NCBI RefSeq assembly: GCF_014218725.1
Contig: NZ_JABBJE010000004.1
Coordinates: 124,001 to 188,000, forward strand
DNA from: Brevundimonas huaxiensis
GTDB lineage: Bacteria > Pseudomonadota > Alphaproteobacteria > Caulobacterales > Caulobacteraceae
Length of the DNA stretch: 64,000 nucleotides
Direction: 5' to 3'
Part shown: piece by piece, positions 25,203-34,296 of the stretch
How the letters are laid out: each line of letters opens with the position of its first letter
Position numbering within the stretch: the stretch's first letter is position 1
Notes under the pieces: generated by a model
Told to the model about the DNA's origin: nothing
What the model saw: the letters and a program-made list of their open reading frames with translations, nothing else
Databases searched by the model: none
Made by a program: the position numbers and the translations under genes

Positions 25203-26587
25203 GCACCGAGGGACGGGGCGGCCAGAGCTCGCAGGCGCGCGGGCGTCGCATGGCCACCAAGGGCCGCTCGCGCCCGGTCCCGGCCGAGGCTGCTCAAGGC
25301 CCTTCGCAGGACGATATCGGCGTGGAGGCCCGCGTCGTCGCCGGCATCCTGCTGAACGCCGCGCTGGAGAAGCGCAACGGACTGGACGAAGCCCTGTCTC
25401 AGCCCGCCGCCCGCGCGCTGGAGCCGGTGGATCGCGCCTTCGCCCGCGCCGTGGCCATGGCAGCCCTGCGTCGTCTGGGCGAGATCGACCAGATTCTGGA
25501 TCGCCGCCTGAAGAAGTCGCCGCCCGAGGCCGTCCGAACCCTGATGCGCATCGCCTTGGCCCAGACTCTGGTGCTGGAAACGCCCGCCTTCGCCGCCGTC
25601 TCGACGGCGGTGAAACTGGCTGAGCGCGATCCCAAGACCCGGCCCTACAAGAACCTGGTCAATGCCGTGCTGCGCGGGGTTGGACGCGAAGGCCCCGGCC
25701 TGACCACGGCCGAAAGCAATCTGCCGGACTGGATCGCAGCGCGCTGGAAGGCGACCTATGGCGAGGCCGCCCTGGCGGGTCTGGCCTTGGCCGCGCGCGA
25801 AGAACCCGCGACCGATCTCAGCCTGAAGCCAGGCGTCGATCCCTCCGCCGTGGCTGCCGCTGTCGAGGGCGAAGCCTTGCCTGGGGGCACGGTTCGCACC
25901 GGCCGTCGCGGCGATGTGGCCGGCTGGCCCGGTTTCGAGGACGGCGACTGGTGGGTCCAGGACGCAGCCGCCGCCGTGCCCGGCCGGCTGCTGGACGTGA
26001 AATCGGGTGAGACGGCGCTCGACATGTGCGCCGCGCCTGGAGGCAAGACGCTGCAACTGGCGGCCGCCGGCGCCGCCGTCGTCGCGCTCGACCGTTCGGC
26101 CCCGCGCCTGAAACGCCTGACGCAGAATCTTGAGCGGACCGGCCTGACCGCCGAAGTCGTCGCCGTCCCGGCCGAGGACTGGGAGGATGTCCGCACCTTC
26201 GACGCCGTCCTGCTGGATGCCCCCTGCACTGCGACGGGCACCTTCCGCCGCAATCCGGAGGTCCTGCGCGCCACCAAACCGGCAGAGGTCGCCAAGCTGG
26301 CCGACGTCCAGCACCGCCTGCTGGACGCCGCCGCCGAGCGCGTGAAGCCGGGCGGCCGTCTGGTCTATTGCACCTGCTCGCTGGAGCGTGAGGAGGGCGA
26401 GACCCAGATCATCGCCTTCCTGCGTCGCAACCCTGCCTTCCGCACCGTCGCCGCCGATCCGACCGCCGTCGGCGCTCCGCCCGAGGCGCTGACGCCCGAA
26501 GGCTGGCTGCGCATCCTGCCCTCCATGTGGGCCGAACACGGCGGACTGGACGGCTTCTTCGCGGCAAGGCTGGAACGGGTGTCCTGA
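25199..26587 (+). CDS. rsmB: RsmB-type 16S rRNA m5C methyltransferase with NusB domain
   Basis: The 462-residue protein starts at ATG 25199, overlapping the kup stop. An Arg-rich tail of about 40 residues precedes a NusB-like RNA-binding domain (about 45-170) and a SAM-dependent NOL1/NOP2/Sun methyltransferase domain. The SAM site is DMCAAPGGKTLQLAAAG. The two catalytic cysteines are Cys343 in DAPCTATGTFRRNPE and Cys393 in YCTCSLE. The predicted target is C967 of 16S rRNA (E. coli numbering). It heads the conserved run rsmB-rpe-heparinase-purH. Confidence 0.9.
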   Translation: MSTEGRGGQSSQARGRRMATKGRSRPVPAEAAQGPSQDDIGVEARVVAGILLNAALEKRNGLDEALSQPAARALEPVDRAFARAVAMAALRRLGEIDQILDRRLKKSPPEAVRTLMRIALAQTLVLETPAFAAVSTAVKLAERDPKTRPYKNLVNAVLRGVGREGPGLTTAESNLPDWIAARWKATYGEAALAGLALAAREEPATDLSLKPGVDPSAVAAAVEGEALPGGTVRTGRRGDVAGWPGFEDGDWWVQDAAAAVPGRLLDVKSGETALDMCAAPGGKTLQLAAAGAAVVALDRSAPRLKRLTQNLERTGLTAEVVAVPAEDWEDVRTFDAVLLDAPCTATGTFRRNPEVLRATKPAEVAKLADVQHRLLDAAAERVKPGGRLVYCTCSLEREEGETQIIAFLRRNPAFRTVAADPTAVGAPPEALTPEGWLRILPSMWAEHGGLDGFFAARLERVS

Positions 26588-26634
26588 GCGGGAGCGCCTT
26601 GCTCCTGCCCGCAACCCGCCTTATCCGGAAGGCC

Positions 26635-27300
26635 ATGGCCGTTACCCCTCTGATCTGCCCGTCGATCCTCGCCAGCGATTTCGCGCGGCTGGGTGAAGAA
26701 GTCCGCGCGCTGGAGGCGGCGGGCGCCGACTGGATTCACGTCGATGTGATGGACGGCCATTTCGTGCCGAACATCACGCTCGGCCCCGACATCGTGAAGG
26801 CGATCCGGCCGCACACGACCCTGCCGTTCGACGTGCACCTGATGGTCGCGCCGGTCGATCCTTGGCTGGAGGCGTTCCGCGAGGCGGGCGCCGACGTCCT
26901 GACCGTTCACCCGGAAAGCGGGCCGCACCTGCACCGCACCCTGGGTCGCATTCGCCAGCTGGGCGCCAAGGCCGGCGTCGTGTTCAATCCGGCGACGCCG
27001 CTGTCGATCCTGGAAGAGGTGGTCGATCTGGTCGATCTGGTGCTGATCATGTCGGTCAACCCGGGCTTCGGCGGGCAGAAATTCATCGACAGTTCGCTGA
27101 AGAAGATCGCGGGCGCACGGGCCATTCTCGACCGCGCCGGTTCGTCGGCTCACCTCCAGGTGGACGGCGGCGTGACCTCCGCCAACGCCGCAGCCTGCGT
27201 CGCCGCCGGCGCCGACGCGCTGGTCGCCGGCTCGTTCGTGTTCAAGGGCGATTACGCGACCAACATCGCCGCCCTAAAGGCCGCGCCGGCCTCCGCATGA
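26635..27300 (+). CDS. rpe: ribulose-phosphate 3-epimerase
   Basis: Rpe interconverts ribulose 5-phosphate and xylulose 5-phosphate in the pentose phosphate pathway. At 221 residues it is a standard TIM barrel: ICPSILASDF at the N-terminus, metal/catalytic HVDVMDGHFVPN (35-46), FDVHLM (65-70), MSVNPGFGGQ and the phosphate-binding VDGGVT and VAGSFVF. ATG 26635 has GGAAGG just upstream. A small GC-rich hairpin (GGAGC at 26591-26595 with GCTCC at 26601-26605) lies in the 47-base gap after rsmB. Its stop overlaps the heparinase gene start as ATGA. Confidence 0.95.
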   Translation: MAVTPLICPSILASDFARLGEEVRALEAAGADWIHVDVMDGHFVPNITLGPDIVKAIRPHTTLPFDVHLMVAPVDPWLEAFREAGADVLTVHPESGPHLHRTLGRIRQLGAKAGVVFNPATPLSILEEVVDLVDLVLIMSVNPGFGGQKFIDSSLKKIAGARAILDRAGSSAHLQVDGGVTSANAAACVAAGADALVAGSFVFKGDYATNIAALKAAPASA

Positions 27301-29144
27301 GCCCGCTCGGCCCCTTCGCCCCGCGAGGCCAGGAAACGACGCTGGACGTCGCCTCGGGTCAGATTCCCGGCCTGCCTGGCGCGCCGGTGCGCACGCCGGT
27401 TCGATCGGGCGACACGACTGCCGGACCCGGCCTGTGGCCCGCCATCGCCGGACGGTTGGCGACGCGGCAGCTGTGGATCGAGCTTTACGGCCTGCCCGGT
27501 TACGGCCTGACGCTGGGGTCGCCGCTGGGCGGAGGCAAGGTGACCGCTTTCGCCGCCACCCCGCGCGATTTCCGCCCGCACGATCCGGCGCCGGGGCGCA
27601 ATGTCCTGGCCGGGCGTTTCATGCTGGCCGGCGCCTCGATGGAGGTCGAGCCCCCGTCCGATCCGTGGAACCGGCCCAGCCCCTCGCGGCCTTTTGCGGT
27701 CGAACTTCACGCCTTCGCCTGGCTGCCTGGGCTGATGGCCCAAGGCGACCGAGGCGCGCGCGAGGCGCTGCGTCTGACCCTGGCCTGGGCCGACGCCTTC
27801 GCACGATGGTCGCCCTTCGCCTGGGGACCAGAAATCCTGGCGCGGCGGGTCGTCAATCTGGCGTGCGGCGCCCGGCGGATGGGCGCCGTTGCGACCGAGC
27901 CCGAGCGGCTGAAACTGGCCGACAGTCTGGCGCGCCAGACCCGGCAACTGCTGCGTCCGCCCGGCGGTCTGGCCAGCCGGGCCGAGCGGTTGACGGCGGC
28001 GGCCATCGGCGGCTGCGTGCTGGCGGGTTCGCCAGGGCAGGCCTTGCGTCGTCGCGCACTGTCGCGACTGGACGGCGCCCTGAAGACGACGGTGCAGGCC
28101 GACGGCGGCCACGCCTCGCGCAGTCCCGAGGCGGGCCTCGAGCTGCTGCTCGACCTGCTGACGCTGGACGATGCCCTGTCGCAACTGTCCGAACCGACGC
28201 CCGAGAGCGTCTCGGCCGCCATCGCCCGGCTGACGCAGGGCCTGCGCCTGCTGACCTTGCCCGACGGTCGTCTGGCCAGCTTCCAGGGCGGCGGCCCCTC
28301 CACCTTCGAACGCGTCGCGGCCGCCCGCGCCCACGACGACGAAGCGACGGCCAGAAGCGAAGATGCGCCTGCAGCGACCGGTGCGGTCGCCGGCCTGACG
28401 CGCATCGCCAGCCCCCTGCTGACCATCATCGCCGACACCGCCCCGCCGGCGCGCGACGCGTGGGGGGCCGCCGCCTGCGCCCAGCCGCTGGCGCTAGAGA
28501 TCGCCTGCGGCAAGGATCGTCTGGTGACCGGATCGGGCTGGACGCCGGCCTCCACCGACCGCCAGGCCCTGCGCCTGACGCCCGCCCACTCGACCCTGAC
28601 CCTGGGCGAGCGGTCGCTGAACGAACCGCTGGGCGGCTGGAAGGGCGATCTGTTGGGCCCACGCTTGGTCGGACCGCCGATCCATGTGACCACCGACCTG
28701 CGCGACGGCGACGGCGCCGTCTGGCTGGAGATCGAACACGACGGCTGGAATGAGTTGTTCGGCCTTAACCATCAGCGCCGACTGTATCTGGACCAGCGGC
28801 TGGACGAGCTGCGGGCCGAGGAAAAGCTGTTCCCCACGCCCGGCCGCAAGGAGATGGTGCGCCAGATCGCGGCCCCCTACGCCATCCGTTTCCATCTGGA
28901 ACCGGGGGTTCAGGCCTCTCTGGCGCGTGACCGGCGCTCGATCCTGCTGCGCGGCGCCTCGGGCCGGGGCTGGTGGTTCAGGACCGACGGTCCGGACGTG
29001 GCCATTGAGCCCAGCGTCCATATCGACGCTGGCCTGACCCGCCGTTCGCTGCAGATCGTGGTGCGCGGCTCGGCTCGCACCGACAGCGAGACAAAGATCC
29101 GCTGGAAGCTGAGCCCGGCCGGCGCCAGCGGCGAACCGACGTGA
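27297..29144 (+). CDS. heparinase II/III family protein
   Basis: The real start is ATG 27297, overlapping the rpe stop; the open frame further left is only the shadow of rpe. The 615-residue protein has an N-terminal alpha/alpha toroid (about 50-330) and a C-terminal beta-sandwich with the heparinase II/III-like region (EIEHDGWNELFGLNHQRRLYL). The family cleaves or binds acidic polysaccharides. No signal peptide is evident, so an extracellular substrate is not obvious. Alphaproteobacteria commonly keep this gene between rpe and purH, and the reason is not known. Confidence 0.88.
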   Translation: MSPLGPFAPRGQETTLDVASGQIPGLPGAPVRTPVRSGDTTAGPGLWPAIAGRLATRQLWIELYGLPGYGLTLGSPLGGGKVTAFAATPRDFRPHDPAPGRNVLAGRFMLAGASMEVEPPSDPWNRPSPSRPFAVELHAFAWLPGLMAQGDRGAREALRLTLAWADAFARWSPFAWGPEILARRVVNLACGARRMGAVATEPERLKLADSLARQTRQLLRPPGGLASRAERLTAAAIGGCVLAGSPGQALRRRALSRLDGALKTTVQADGGHASRSPEAGLELLLDLLTLDDALSQLSEPTPESVSAAIARLTQGLRLLTLPDGRLASFQGGGPSTFERVAAARAHDDEATARSEDAPAATGAVAGLTRIASPLLTIIADTAPPARDAWGAAACAQPLALEIACGKDRLVTGSGWTPASTDRQALRLTPAHSTLTLGERSLNEPLGGWKGDLLGPRLVGPPIHVTTDLRDGDGAVWLEIEHDGWNELFGLNHQRRLYLDQRLDELRAEEKLFPTPGRKEMVRQIAAPYAIRFHLEPGVQASLARDRRSILLRGASGRGWWFRTDGPDVAIEPSVHIDAGLTRRSLQIVVRGSARTDSETKIRWKLSPAGASGEPT

Positions 29145-29151
29145 CGCAAGA

Positions 29152-29242
29152 GCCTGATTCACGGCATCGACAAATCGCGTAGCGATTTGACCTCTGCCGA
29201 TCAGGCCCTGAAACCGTCCGTGGGGTGACGGCGAAGCGGTTT
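29152..29242 (+). ncRNA. structured leader upstream of purH (candidate regulatory RNA)
   Basis: Two nested hairpins fill most of the 145-base gap. The first pairs GCCTGAT (29152-29158) with ATCAGGC (29200-29206), GGCA (29163-29166) with TGCC (29195-29198), and CAAATCGC (29171-29178) with GCGATTTG (29182-29189) around a GTA loop. The second pairs AAACCG (29211-29216) with CGGTTT (29237-29242) and, inside, CCGT (29218-29221) with ACGG (29228-29231). There is no T-tract. It resembles a structured 5-prime leader or a repeat element; I could not match it to a known riboswitch. Confidence 0.45.
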
Positions 29243-29289
29243 GGGTCTAGACGGCGCGCCATCCTCCCCTGCCATCACGGACGCCGCCC

Positions 29290-30894
29290 ATGCCCGCCGC
29301 TCCCGACTTTCCGCCCGCTCCCGACCGGGTCAAGCCGCAACGCGCCCTGATCTCCCTGTCCGACAAGGCCGGGTTGGAGGATGCGGCGCGCGTCCTGCAC
29401 GATCTGGGCGTCGAACTGGTCTCGACCGGCGGCACGCGCGCGGCGATCGAGAAGCTGGGTCTTCCGGTCAAGGATGTCGCTGATCTGACCGGCTTCCCCG
29501 AGATGATGGACGGCCGGGTCAAGACCTTGCACCCCATCGTTCACGGCGGCCTCTTGGGCGTGCGTGACGCGGCCGACCACGCCCAGGCCATGACCGACCA
29601 CGGCATCGGCGCCATCGATATCGTCTGGATCGACCTCTATCCGTTCGAAAGCACCGTCGCGGCCGGCGGCGCGTTCGAGGCGGCGGTCGAGAACATCGAC
29701 ATCGGCGGCCCGGCCATGATCCGCTCGGGCTCCAAGAACCACGGCTACGTCGCCGTCGCCGTCGACGGCGAGAGCATCGGCCTGATCCTCGAGGCGCTGA
29801 AGGCAGAAGGCTCGACCAATCTGGCCCTGCGCAAGCGCCTCGCCGCCCGCGCTTTCGCCCGTACCGCCGCCTATGACGCCGCCGTCTCCGGCTGGTTCGC
29901 CGGTCAGATCGAGGATGCCGCGCCGGCCCGCAAGTCGATCGCGGGCGCCCTGGCCCAGACGCTGCGCTATGGCGAGAACCCGCACCAGACGGGCGCCTTC
30001 TACCGCACCGGCGAGCGCCGTCCGGGCGTGGCCTATGCCGAACAGATCCAGGGCAAGGAACTGGGCTACAACAATATCGCGGACGCCGACGCCGCCTATG
30101 AGCTGGTCGCCGAGTTCGAACAGCCCGCCGTGGTCATCGTCAAACACGCCAACCCCTGCGGCGTGGCGGTCGGCAAGGATCTTTCCGAAGCCTATGCCCG
30201 CGCGCTGGAATGCGACGCCGTCTCGGCCTTCGGCGGCGTCATCGCGGTCAACCGCCCGCTGAACGGCGACGACGCCCGCGCCATCACCGGCATCTTCACC
30301 GAAGTCGTCATTGCGCCCGGCGCCGACGATGAGGCCAAGGCCGTCTTCGCGGCCAAGAAGAACCTGCGCCTTTTGATCACCGACGGCCTGCCTGACCCGC
30401 ACGGCGCGGGCGAGGTGTTCCGCTCGGTCGCCGGCGGCTTCCTGGTCCAGAGCCGCGACCGGTCGCTGATCAAGCCTTCGGACCTGAAAATCGTGACGAA
30501 GCGCCAGCCGACCCCGACCGAGATCCAGGACATGCTGTTCGCCTTCACCGTGGCCAAACACGTCAAGTCCAACGCCATCGTCTACGCCAAGGACGGCCAG
30601 ACCGCCGGCATCGGCGCCGGCCAGATGAATCGCCGCGACAGCGCCCGCATCGCCGCCATCCGCGCCAAGGAGGCCGGCGAGGCGAAAGGCCTGACTCAGT
30701 CCCTGGCCGAGGGGTCGGCCTGCGCCTCCGAAGCCTTCTTCCCCTTCGCCGACGGCCTCTTGGAAGCCGTCGCGGCCGGGGCCACGGCGGTGATCCAGCC
30801 CGGCGGCTCGATCCGCGACGACGAGGTCATCGCCGCCGCCGACGAGAAGGGGATCGCCATGGCCTTCACCGGCGTACGGGTCTTCAGGCATTGA
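29290..30894 (+). CDS. purH: bifunctional AICAR formyltransferase/IMP cyclohydrolase
   Basis: PurH performs the last two steps of IMP synthesis. The 534-residue protein has an N-terminal MGS-like cyclohydrolase domain (about 15-160, with [15 protein letters not shown] and GGVGT-type loops) and a C-terminal AICAR transformylase domain. The latter carries the conserved [11 protein letters not shown] and [13 protein letters not shown] (here [11 protein letters not shown]) segments and ends in [10 protein letters not shown] as is typical. A strong terminator follows directly. The upstream leader shows extended pairing. Confidence 0.95.
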   Translation: MPAAPDFPPAPDRVKPQRALISLSDKAGLEDAARVLHDLGVELVSTGGTRAAIEKLGLPVKDVADLTGFPEMMDGRVKTLHPIVHGGLLGVRDAADHAQAMTDHGIGAIDIVWIDLYPFESTVAAGGAFEAAVENIDIGGPAMIRSGSKNHGYVAVAVDGESIGLILEALKAEGSTNLALRKRLAARAFARTAAYDAAVSGWFAGQIEDAAPARKSIAGALAQTLRYGENPHQTGAFYRTGERRPGVAYAEQIQGKELGYNNIADADAAYELVAEFEQPAVVIVKHANPCGVAVGKDLSEAYARALECDAVSAFGGVIAVNRPLNGDDARAITGIFTEVVIAPGADDEAKAVFAAKKNLRLLITDGLPDPHGAGEVFRSVAGGFLVQSRDRSLIKPSDLKIVTKRQPTPTEIQDMLFAFTVAKHVKSNAIVYAKDGQTAGIGAGQMNRRDSARIAAIRAKEAGEAKGLTQSLAEGSACASEAFFPFADGLLEAVAAGATAVIQPGGSIRDDEVIAAADEKGIAMAFTGVRVFRH

Positions 30895-30898
30895 TGAA

Positions 30899-30963
30899 GG
30901 GAAGAAGGGCGCTAACGCGCGCGACGCGGTCGCTCGCTGCTTGAGCCCCCTTCTTCCCGTTTT
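30899..30963 (+). terminator. intrinsic terminator after purH
   Basis: GGGAAGAAGGG (30899-30909) pairs perfectly with CCCTTCTTCCC (30948-30958) and is followed by GTTTT. The 38-base loop is long but has internal pairing. It begins 5 bases after the purH stop and ends the rsmB-rpe-heparinase-purH run. Confidence 0.75.
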
Positions 30964-31040
30964 AAAGCGCGCCTTATCGTGACTGGACGACTGCCGTCAG
31001 CCGTGATGCTCTGACGCCTTTTCCCGCGTTGGAGCGTCCG

Positions 31041-31940
31041 ATGACCGTGCTTATCCGCCCCGAAGGCCAGACCGCCGACGACCTGAAACTGAGCCGTCGA
31101 ACCTTGGGCGCCTTGGGGGGCTTGCTGTTTTCCGGCTATGCGGTCGCAGCCCTGGCCCAGGAAGCCAAGCCCATCACGACCGACGCCGAGGGCCTGTCCA
31201 CAGAGACCGTGACCTATGCCGCGCCGGACGGGTTCCAGCTTCCGGCCTATGTCGCCCGGCCGGCGGGCGACGGCCCATTCCCGGTCGTGGTGGTGGTCTC
31301 CGAGATCTTCGGCGTCCACGAATATATCCGCGACATCTGCCGCCGTCTGGCCAAGCAGGGATACGCCGCCATTGCGCCGGCCTTCTTCGTCCGGGTCGAG
31401 GATCCCGCGCCGCTGTCGGACATGCAGCGGATCATGCAGATCGTCGGGGCGGCCAACTATGAGCAGGTGATGGGCGATCTGTCGGCGACGCTGGAATGGA
31501 CCAGTCAGCGGTCGTGGTCCAAGGACGGCAAGGTCGGCATCACCGGCTACTGCTGGGGCGGCAAGGTGGTGTGGCAGGCGGCGGCGCGGTTCGCCGCCAT
31601 CGGCGCCGGCGTGGCTTGGTACGGCCGCTTGGCCCCCGCCGCCGACGCCACGCCGGTTCAGATCTCATCAGGCCAACCCTGGCCGGTCGACATCGCCGAC
31701 GATCTGAAGGCGCCCGTGCTCGGCCTGTATGGCGGGAAGGATCAGGGCATCCCATTGGCCAGCGTCGAACGGATGCGCGAAGCCCTAGCCCGCGCCGGCC
31801 AGACCGGCAGCCAGATCGTCGTCTATCCCGACGCCCAGCACGGCTTCCACGCCGACTACCGCGCAAGCTACTCGGAAGCAGACGCTAAGGACGGCTGGTC
31901 CAAGCTGCTGGCGACGTTCGATAAAGCGTTAAAGAATTAG
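31041..31940 (+). CDS. dienelactone hydrolase family protein with Tat signal
   Basis: This 299-residue alpha/beta-hydrolase starts at ATG 31041 with GGAG upstream. The N-terminus carries a twin-arginine signal, SRRTLG (18-23), a hydrophobic stretch and an Ala-Gln-Ala cleavage region near 40, so it is exported folded. The nucleophile is Cys171 in GYCWGGK, with the Asp in GLYGGKDQG and His in DAQHGFHAD completing the dienelactone hydrolase triad. Exported members of this family (YsgA/carboxymethylenebutenolidase-like) have unclear substrates. It is preceded by the purH terminator and so has its own promoter. Confidence 0.88.
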   Translation: MTVLIRPEGQTADDLKLSRRTLGALGGLLFSGYAVAALAQEAKPITTDAEGLSTETVTYAAPDGFQLPAYVARPAGDGPFPVVVVVSEIFGVHEYIRDICRRLAKQGYAAIAPAFFVRVEDPAPLSDMQRIMQIVGAANYEQVMGDLSATLEWTSQRSWSKDGKVGITGYCWGGKVVWQAAARFAAIGAGVAWYGRLAPAADATPVQISSGQPWPVDIADDLKAPVLGLYGGKDQGIPLASVERMREALARAGQTGSQIVVYPDAQHGFHADYRASYSEADAKDGWSKLLATFDKALKN

Positions 31941-31994
31941 GGCGTTACTGGCGCTAAGGCTGCGGGGAGCAGCCCGAGTATGGGAGGGTAGGGC

Positions 31995-34286
31995 GTGAAC
32001 GGATTGCGGCTTCGCGGGGCGATCGTCCTGGGTATCGGCCTGCTGTTTCTGCCTCTCGCAGGGTGCGGAGGCGGTGGTGGAGGCGGTGGCGGCGGCGGCA
32101 CGATCACGCCCCCCGTTCCTCCGCCCCCGCCACCCCCGCCGCCTCCCCCGCCGCCTCCTCCCCCACCACCGCCTCCGCCTCCCTCGGTCACGTCGAGCGA
32201 GTATCTGCGGAACTACGGCCTGGCCAATATGAAGGTCCAATCCGCTTGGCAGGCCGGGGCGACTGGAGCGGGCGTCACTGTCGCCGTCGTCGACTCCGGC
32301 ATCGCCAATACCTTACCGGAGTTGGAGGGGCGTATCTCCAGCGCCTCGACCGACGTCGTCGTGGGGCGCAATACGCCCTATGTGGCGTCAAGCAGCCACG
32401 GCACGCGCGTGTCGGGCGTGATCGCCTCGAACTTCAACGGGTTCGGCACGATTGGGGTGGCGTACAACTCGACCATCCTGTCGATCCGCACCGATATTTC
32501 GGACTGCACGGACAAGAATACCGAGGTCTGTTTCAGCAGTTCGGATCTGGTGCGCGCGCTTGGCTACGCCGTCGCCAATGGCGTCAAGATCATCAATATG
32601 TCGCTGGGCGGCGATGGGCGGCTGGGCTCGGCGTTCGAGGCGGCGCTGCTGCGAGCCGTGAACTCGGGCGCCGTGATCGTGGCCTCGTCGGGCAATGACG
32701 GAAACGCCAATCCGGGCTGGCCCGCGCGGTACGCCATTGACCCCCGGTTCGCCGGCAGCGTCATCGCGGTCGGATCGCATGGCGCGACCGATGTGATGTC
32801 CAGCTTCTCGAACCGGGCAGGGGATACGGCGGCCGGCTATATTTCAGCGCCGGGCGAGGATGTGATCACAGGGTGTGAGGGCACGTCGTGCTGGCGCGTC
32901 AACGGCACATCCTTCTCAGCGCCGCATGTCTCCGGCGCGCTCGCCTTGCTGATGCAGGCTTTCCCCAATCTGACGGCGCGTGCGGCTCTGGATATCTTGC
33001 TGACAACCGCACGCGATGCGGGCGATCCGGGCACGGACATCGTTTATGGGCGCGGCCTGCTGGACATGGCCCGCGCCTTCCGGCCGGCAGGGACTACCTC
33101 GACGCCGATGGCCGATGGAAGCTCCATCGTCAGCATGAGCGAACCCGGCAGTTTCGTCGGTGCGGCCTTCGGGGACGCCTTCGGTCGGCAGACGGCGCTG
33201 AATACGGTGCTCTACGACGCTTACGATCGCATGTTCGCCGTCCAACTTGGCGGCGCCTATCCGACTGCGCCGAGCCGGTCCTATCAGGCGGCGCCGTTCG
33301 AGCAGAACACCACGGCGACGACCACCCTGGCCCTGCCGGGCGGCGGTCGATTAAACCTGATCGCGGCGCAACCCAGCGCCCGACCCGAGCCGATCGCGCC
33401 TCGTCACGATCTGTATGATGCGCCTTGGATGGGGGACGAACCCCGTCAGGAGGCGATGCTTGACGTCGCCACGGGCCGGATGAACTTCTCGGTCTGGCAA
33501 GGAAAGGGCGGGGCGACCTCGCCGTTCAACGGTGCGGCGGGCGACGGTTTCGCCGCCCTGGCCCAGGCCGATCACGCCGTACGCGGCGCGATACGGTTCG
33601 GCCCGGTGACGGTGTCGGGCGAGAGTGGCGGCGGCGATCGCCGGATGCCGCTGCGTCGCGTCGAGCAGGACGCCTCGACCTATAGTCGCGCGGCGATCGG
33701 ATGGCGCGGATCGGACGGCGGTCTGTCGTTCAGCGTGGGCGCCTTGGATGAACGGCTCGGGCCCTTGGGCGCCTTCCTGCCGGGCGGGTCCGACTTCGCC
33801 CTGCCCTCACGGACCAGCTTCTATGCGCTCGGCGGCGACTGGACGCTGCGGCCGGGCCTGCGCCTGATCGGCGAGGCGGGCATTGGGGTCGACCCGGATC
33901 GAGGGCCGGTTCCTGTCGATGGATCAGGCGGCGATCAGTTCGAACTGGCGGCTGGGCCTGCTTACGGGCTGTTTGATGATCTGCGACCAGATCAGCTTCA
34001 CCCTGGCTCAGCCGCTCAGGATCGAGCGCGGAACCTTCTCGGCCATGCTGGCGGATATTCCGGTCGAATATTTCGATCCGCTGACCTATTCGCGCCGCAG
34101 CTTCTCGGCGACGCCCAGCGGCCGTCAGATCGACTTCATCCTCGGTGGCGAACGCCGGCTGTGGGACGGGTCCAGCATGACGCTTCAAGCGGTCGCCAGC
34201 CGCGAGCCGCGCCATGTCGCAGACGCGCCGCCGGAGTTCGCCTTGATCGGAGCCTGGCGGCGTCAGTTCTGACCGACGCCGCCTGA
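31995..34286 (+). CDS. subtilisin-like (S8) surface lipoprotein with autotransporter-like C-terminus, frameshifted
   Basis: A GTG start with GGAGGG 6 bases upstream begins a lipoprotein signal with lipobox LAGC (Cys24). It is followed by 11 glycines, a short spacer and 22 prolines (codons 32118-32183). The S8 peptidase domain has the triad Asp100 (VVDSGI), His135 (SSHGTRVSG) and Ser306 (GTSFSAPHVSG). A beta-rich region resembling an autotransporter-type barrel follows from about residue 385. Near base 33885 the frame shifts: the last about 130 codons to the stop at 34286 read as low-quality Arg/Pro-rich sequence, while the barrel-like C-terminus continues in the next frame to 34272. As sequenced, the product lacks its proper end. 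Confidence 0.85.
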   Translation: MNGLRLRGAIVLGIGLLFLPLAGCGGGGGGGGGGGTITPPVPPPPPPPPPPPPPPPPPPPPPPSVTSSEYLRNYGLANMKVQSAWQAGATGAGVTVAVVDSGIANTLPELEGRISSASTDVVVGRNTPYVASSSHGTRVSGVIASNFNGFGTIGVAYNSTILSIRTDISDCTDKNTEVCFSSSDLVRALGYAVANGVKIINMSLGGDGRLGSAFEAALLRAVNSGAVIVASSGNDGNANPGWPARYAIDPRFAGSVIAVGSHGATDVMSSFSNRAGDTAAGYISAPGEDVITGCEGTSCWRVNGTSFSAPHVSGALALLMQAFPNLTARAALDILLTTARDAGDPGTDIVYGRGLLDMARAFRPAGTTSTPMADGSSIVSMSEPGSFVGAAFGDAFGRQTALNTVLYDAYDRMFAVQLGGAYPTAPSRSYQAAPFEQNTTATTTLALPGGGRLNLIAAQPSARPEPIAPRHDLYDAPWMGDEPRQEAMLDVATGRMNFSVWQGKGGATSPFNGAAGDGFAALAQADHAVRGAIRFGPVTVSGESGGGDRRMPLRRVEQDASTYSRAAIGWRGSDGGLSFSVGALDERLGPLGAFLPGGSDFALPSRTSFYALGGDWTLRPGLRLIGEAGIGVDPDRGPVPVDGSGGDQFELAAGPAYGLFDDLRPDQLHPGSAAQDRARNLLGHAGGYSGRIFRSADLFAPQLLGDAQRPSDRLHPRWRTPAVGRVQHDASSGRQPRAAPCRRRAAGVRLDRSLAASVLTDAA
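33883..34272 (+). pseudogene. out-of-frame C-terminal beta-barrel end of the S8 lipoprotein
   Basis: This frame continues the outer-membrane-like pattern of the peptidase gene (NWRLGLLTGCLMICDQISF, PVEYFDPLTYSRRSFS, RQIDFILGGERRL) and ends in WRRQF. A terminal aromatic residue is typical of barrels recognised by the Bam machinery. Deleting one G from GGGG at 33885-33888 joins it in frame to the upstream gene, giving one product from 31995 to 34272. Confidence 0.8.
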
Positions 34287-34296
34287 CGACTGCGGA

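Noticed and set aside
29145..29289. ZTP (pfl) riboswitch before purH
   Set aside because: The gap is structured, but I could not find the conserved pfl core sequence, so the known class is not claimed.
29275..30891. 538-codon minus-strand frame opposite purH
   Set aside because: Shadow of purH; no ribosome site or recognisable motif.
31937..32191. Minus-strand frame with a long glycine run
   Set aside because: It is the reverse reading of the proline run of the S8 lipoprotein.
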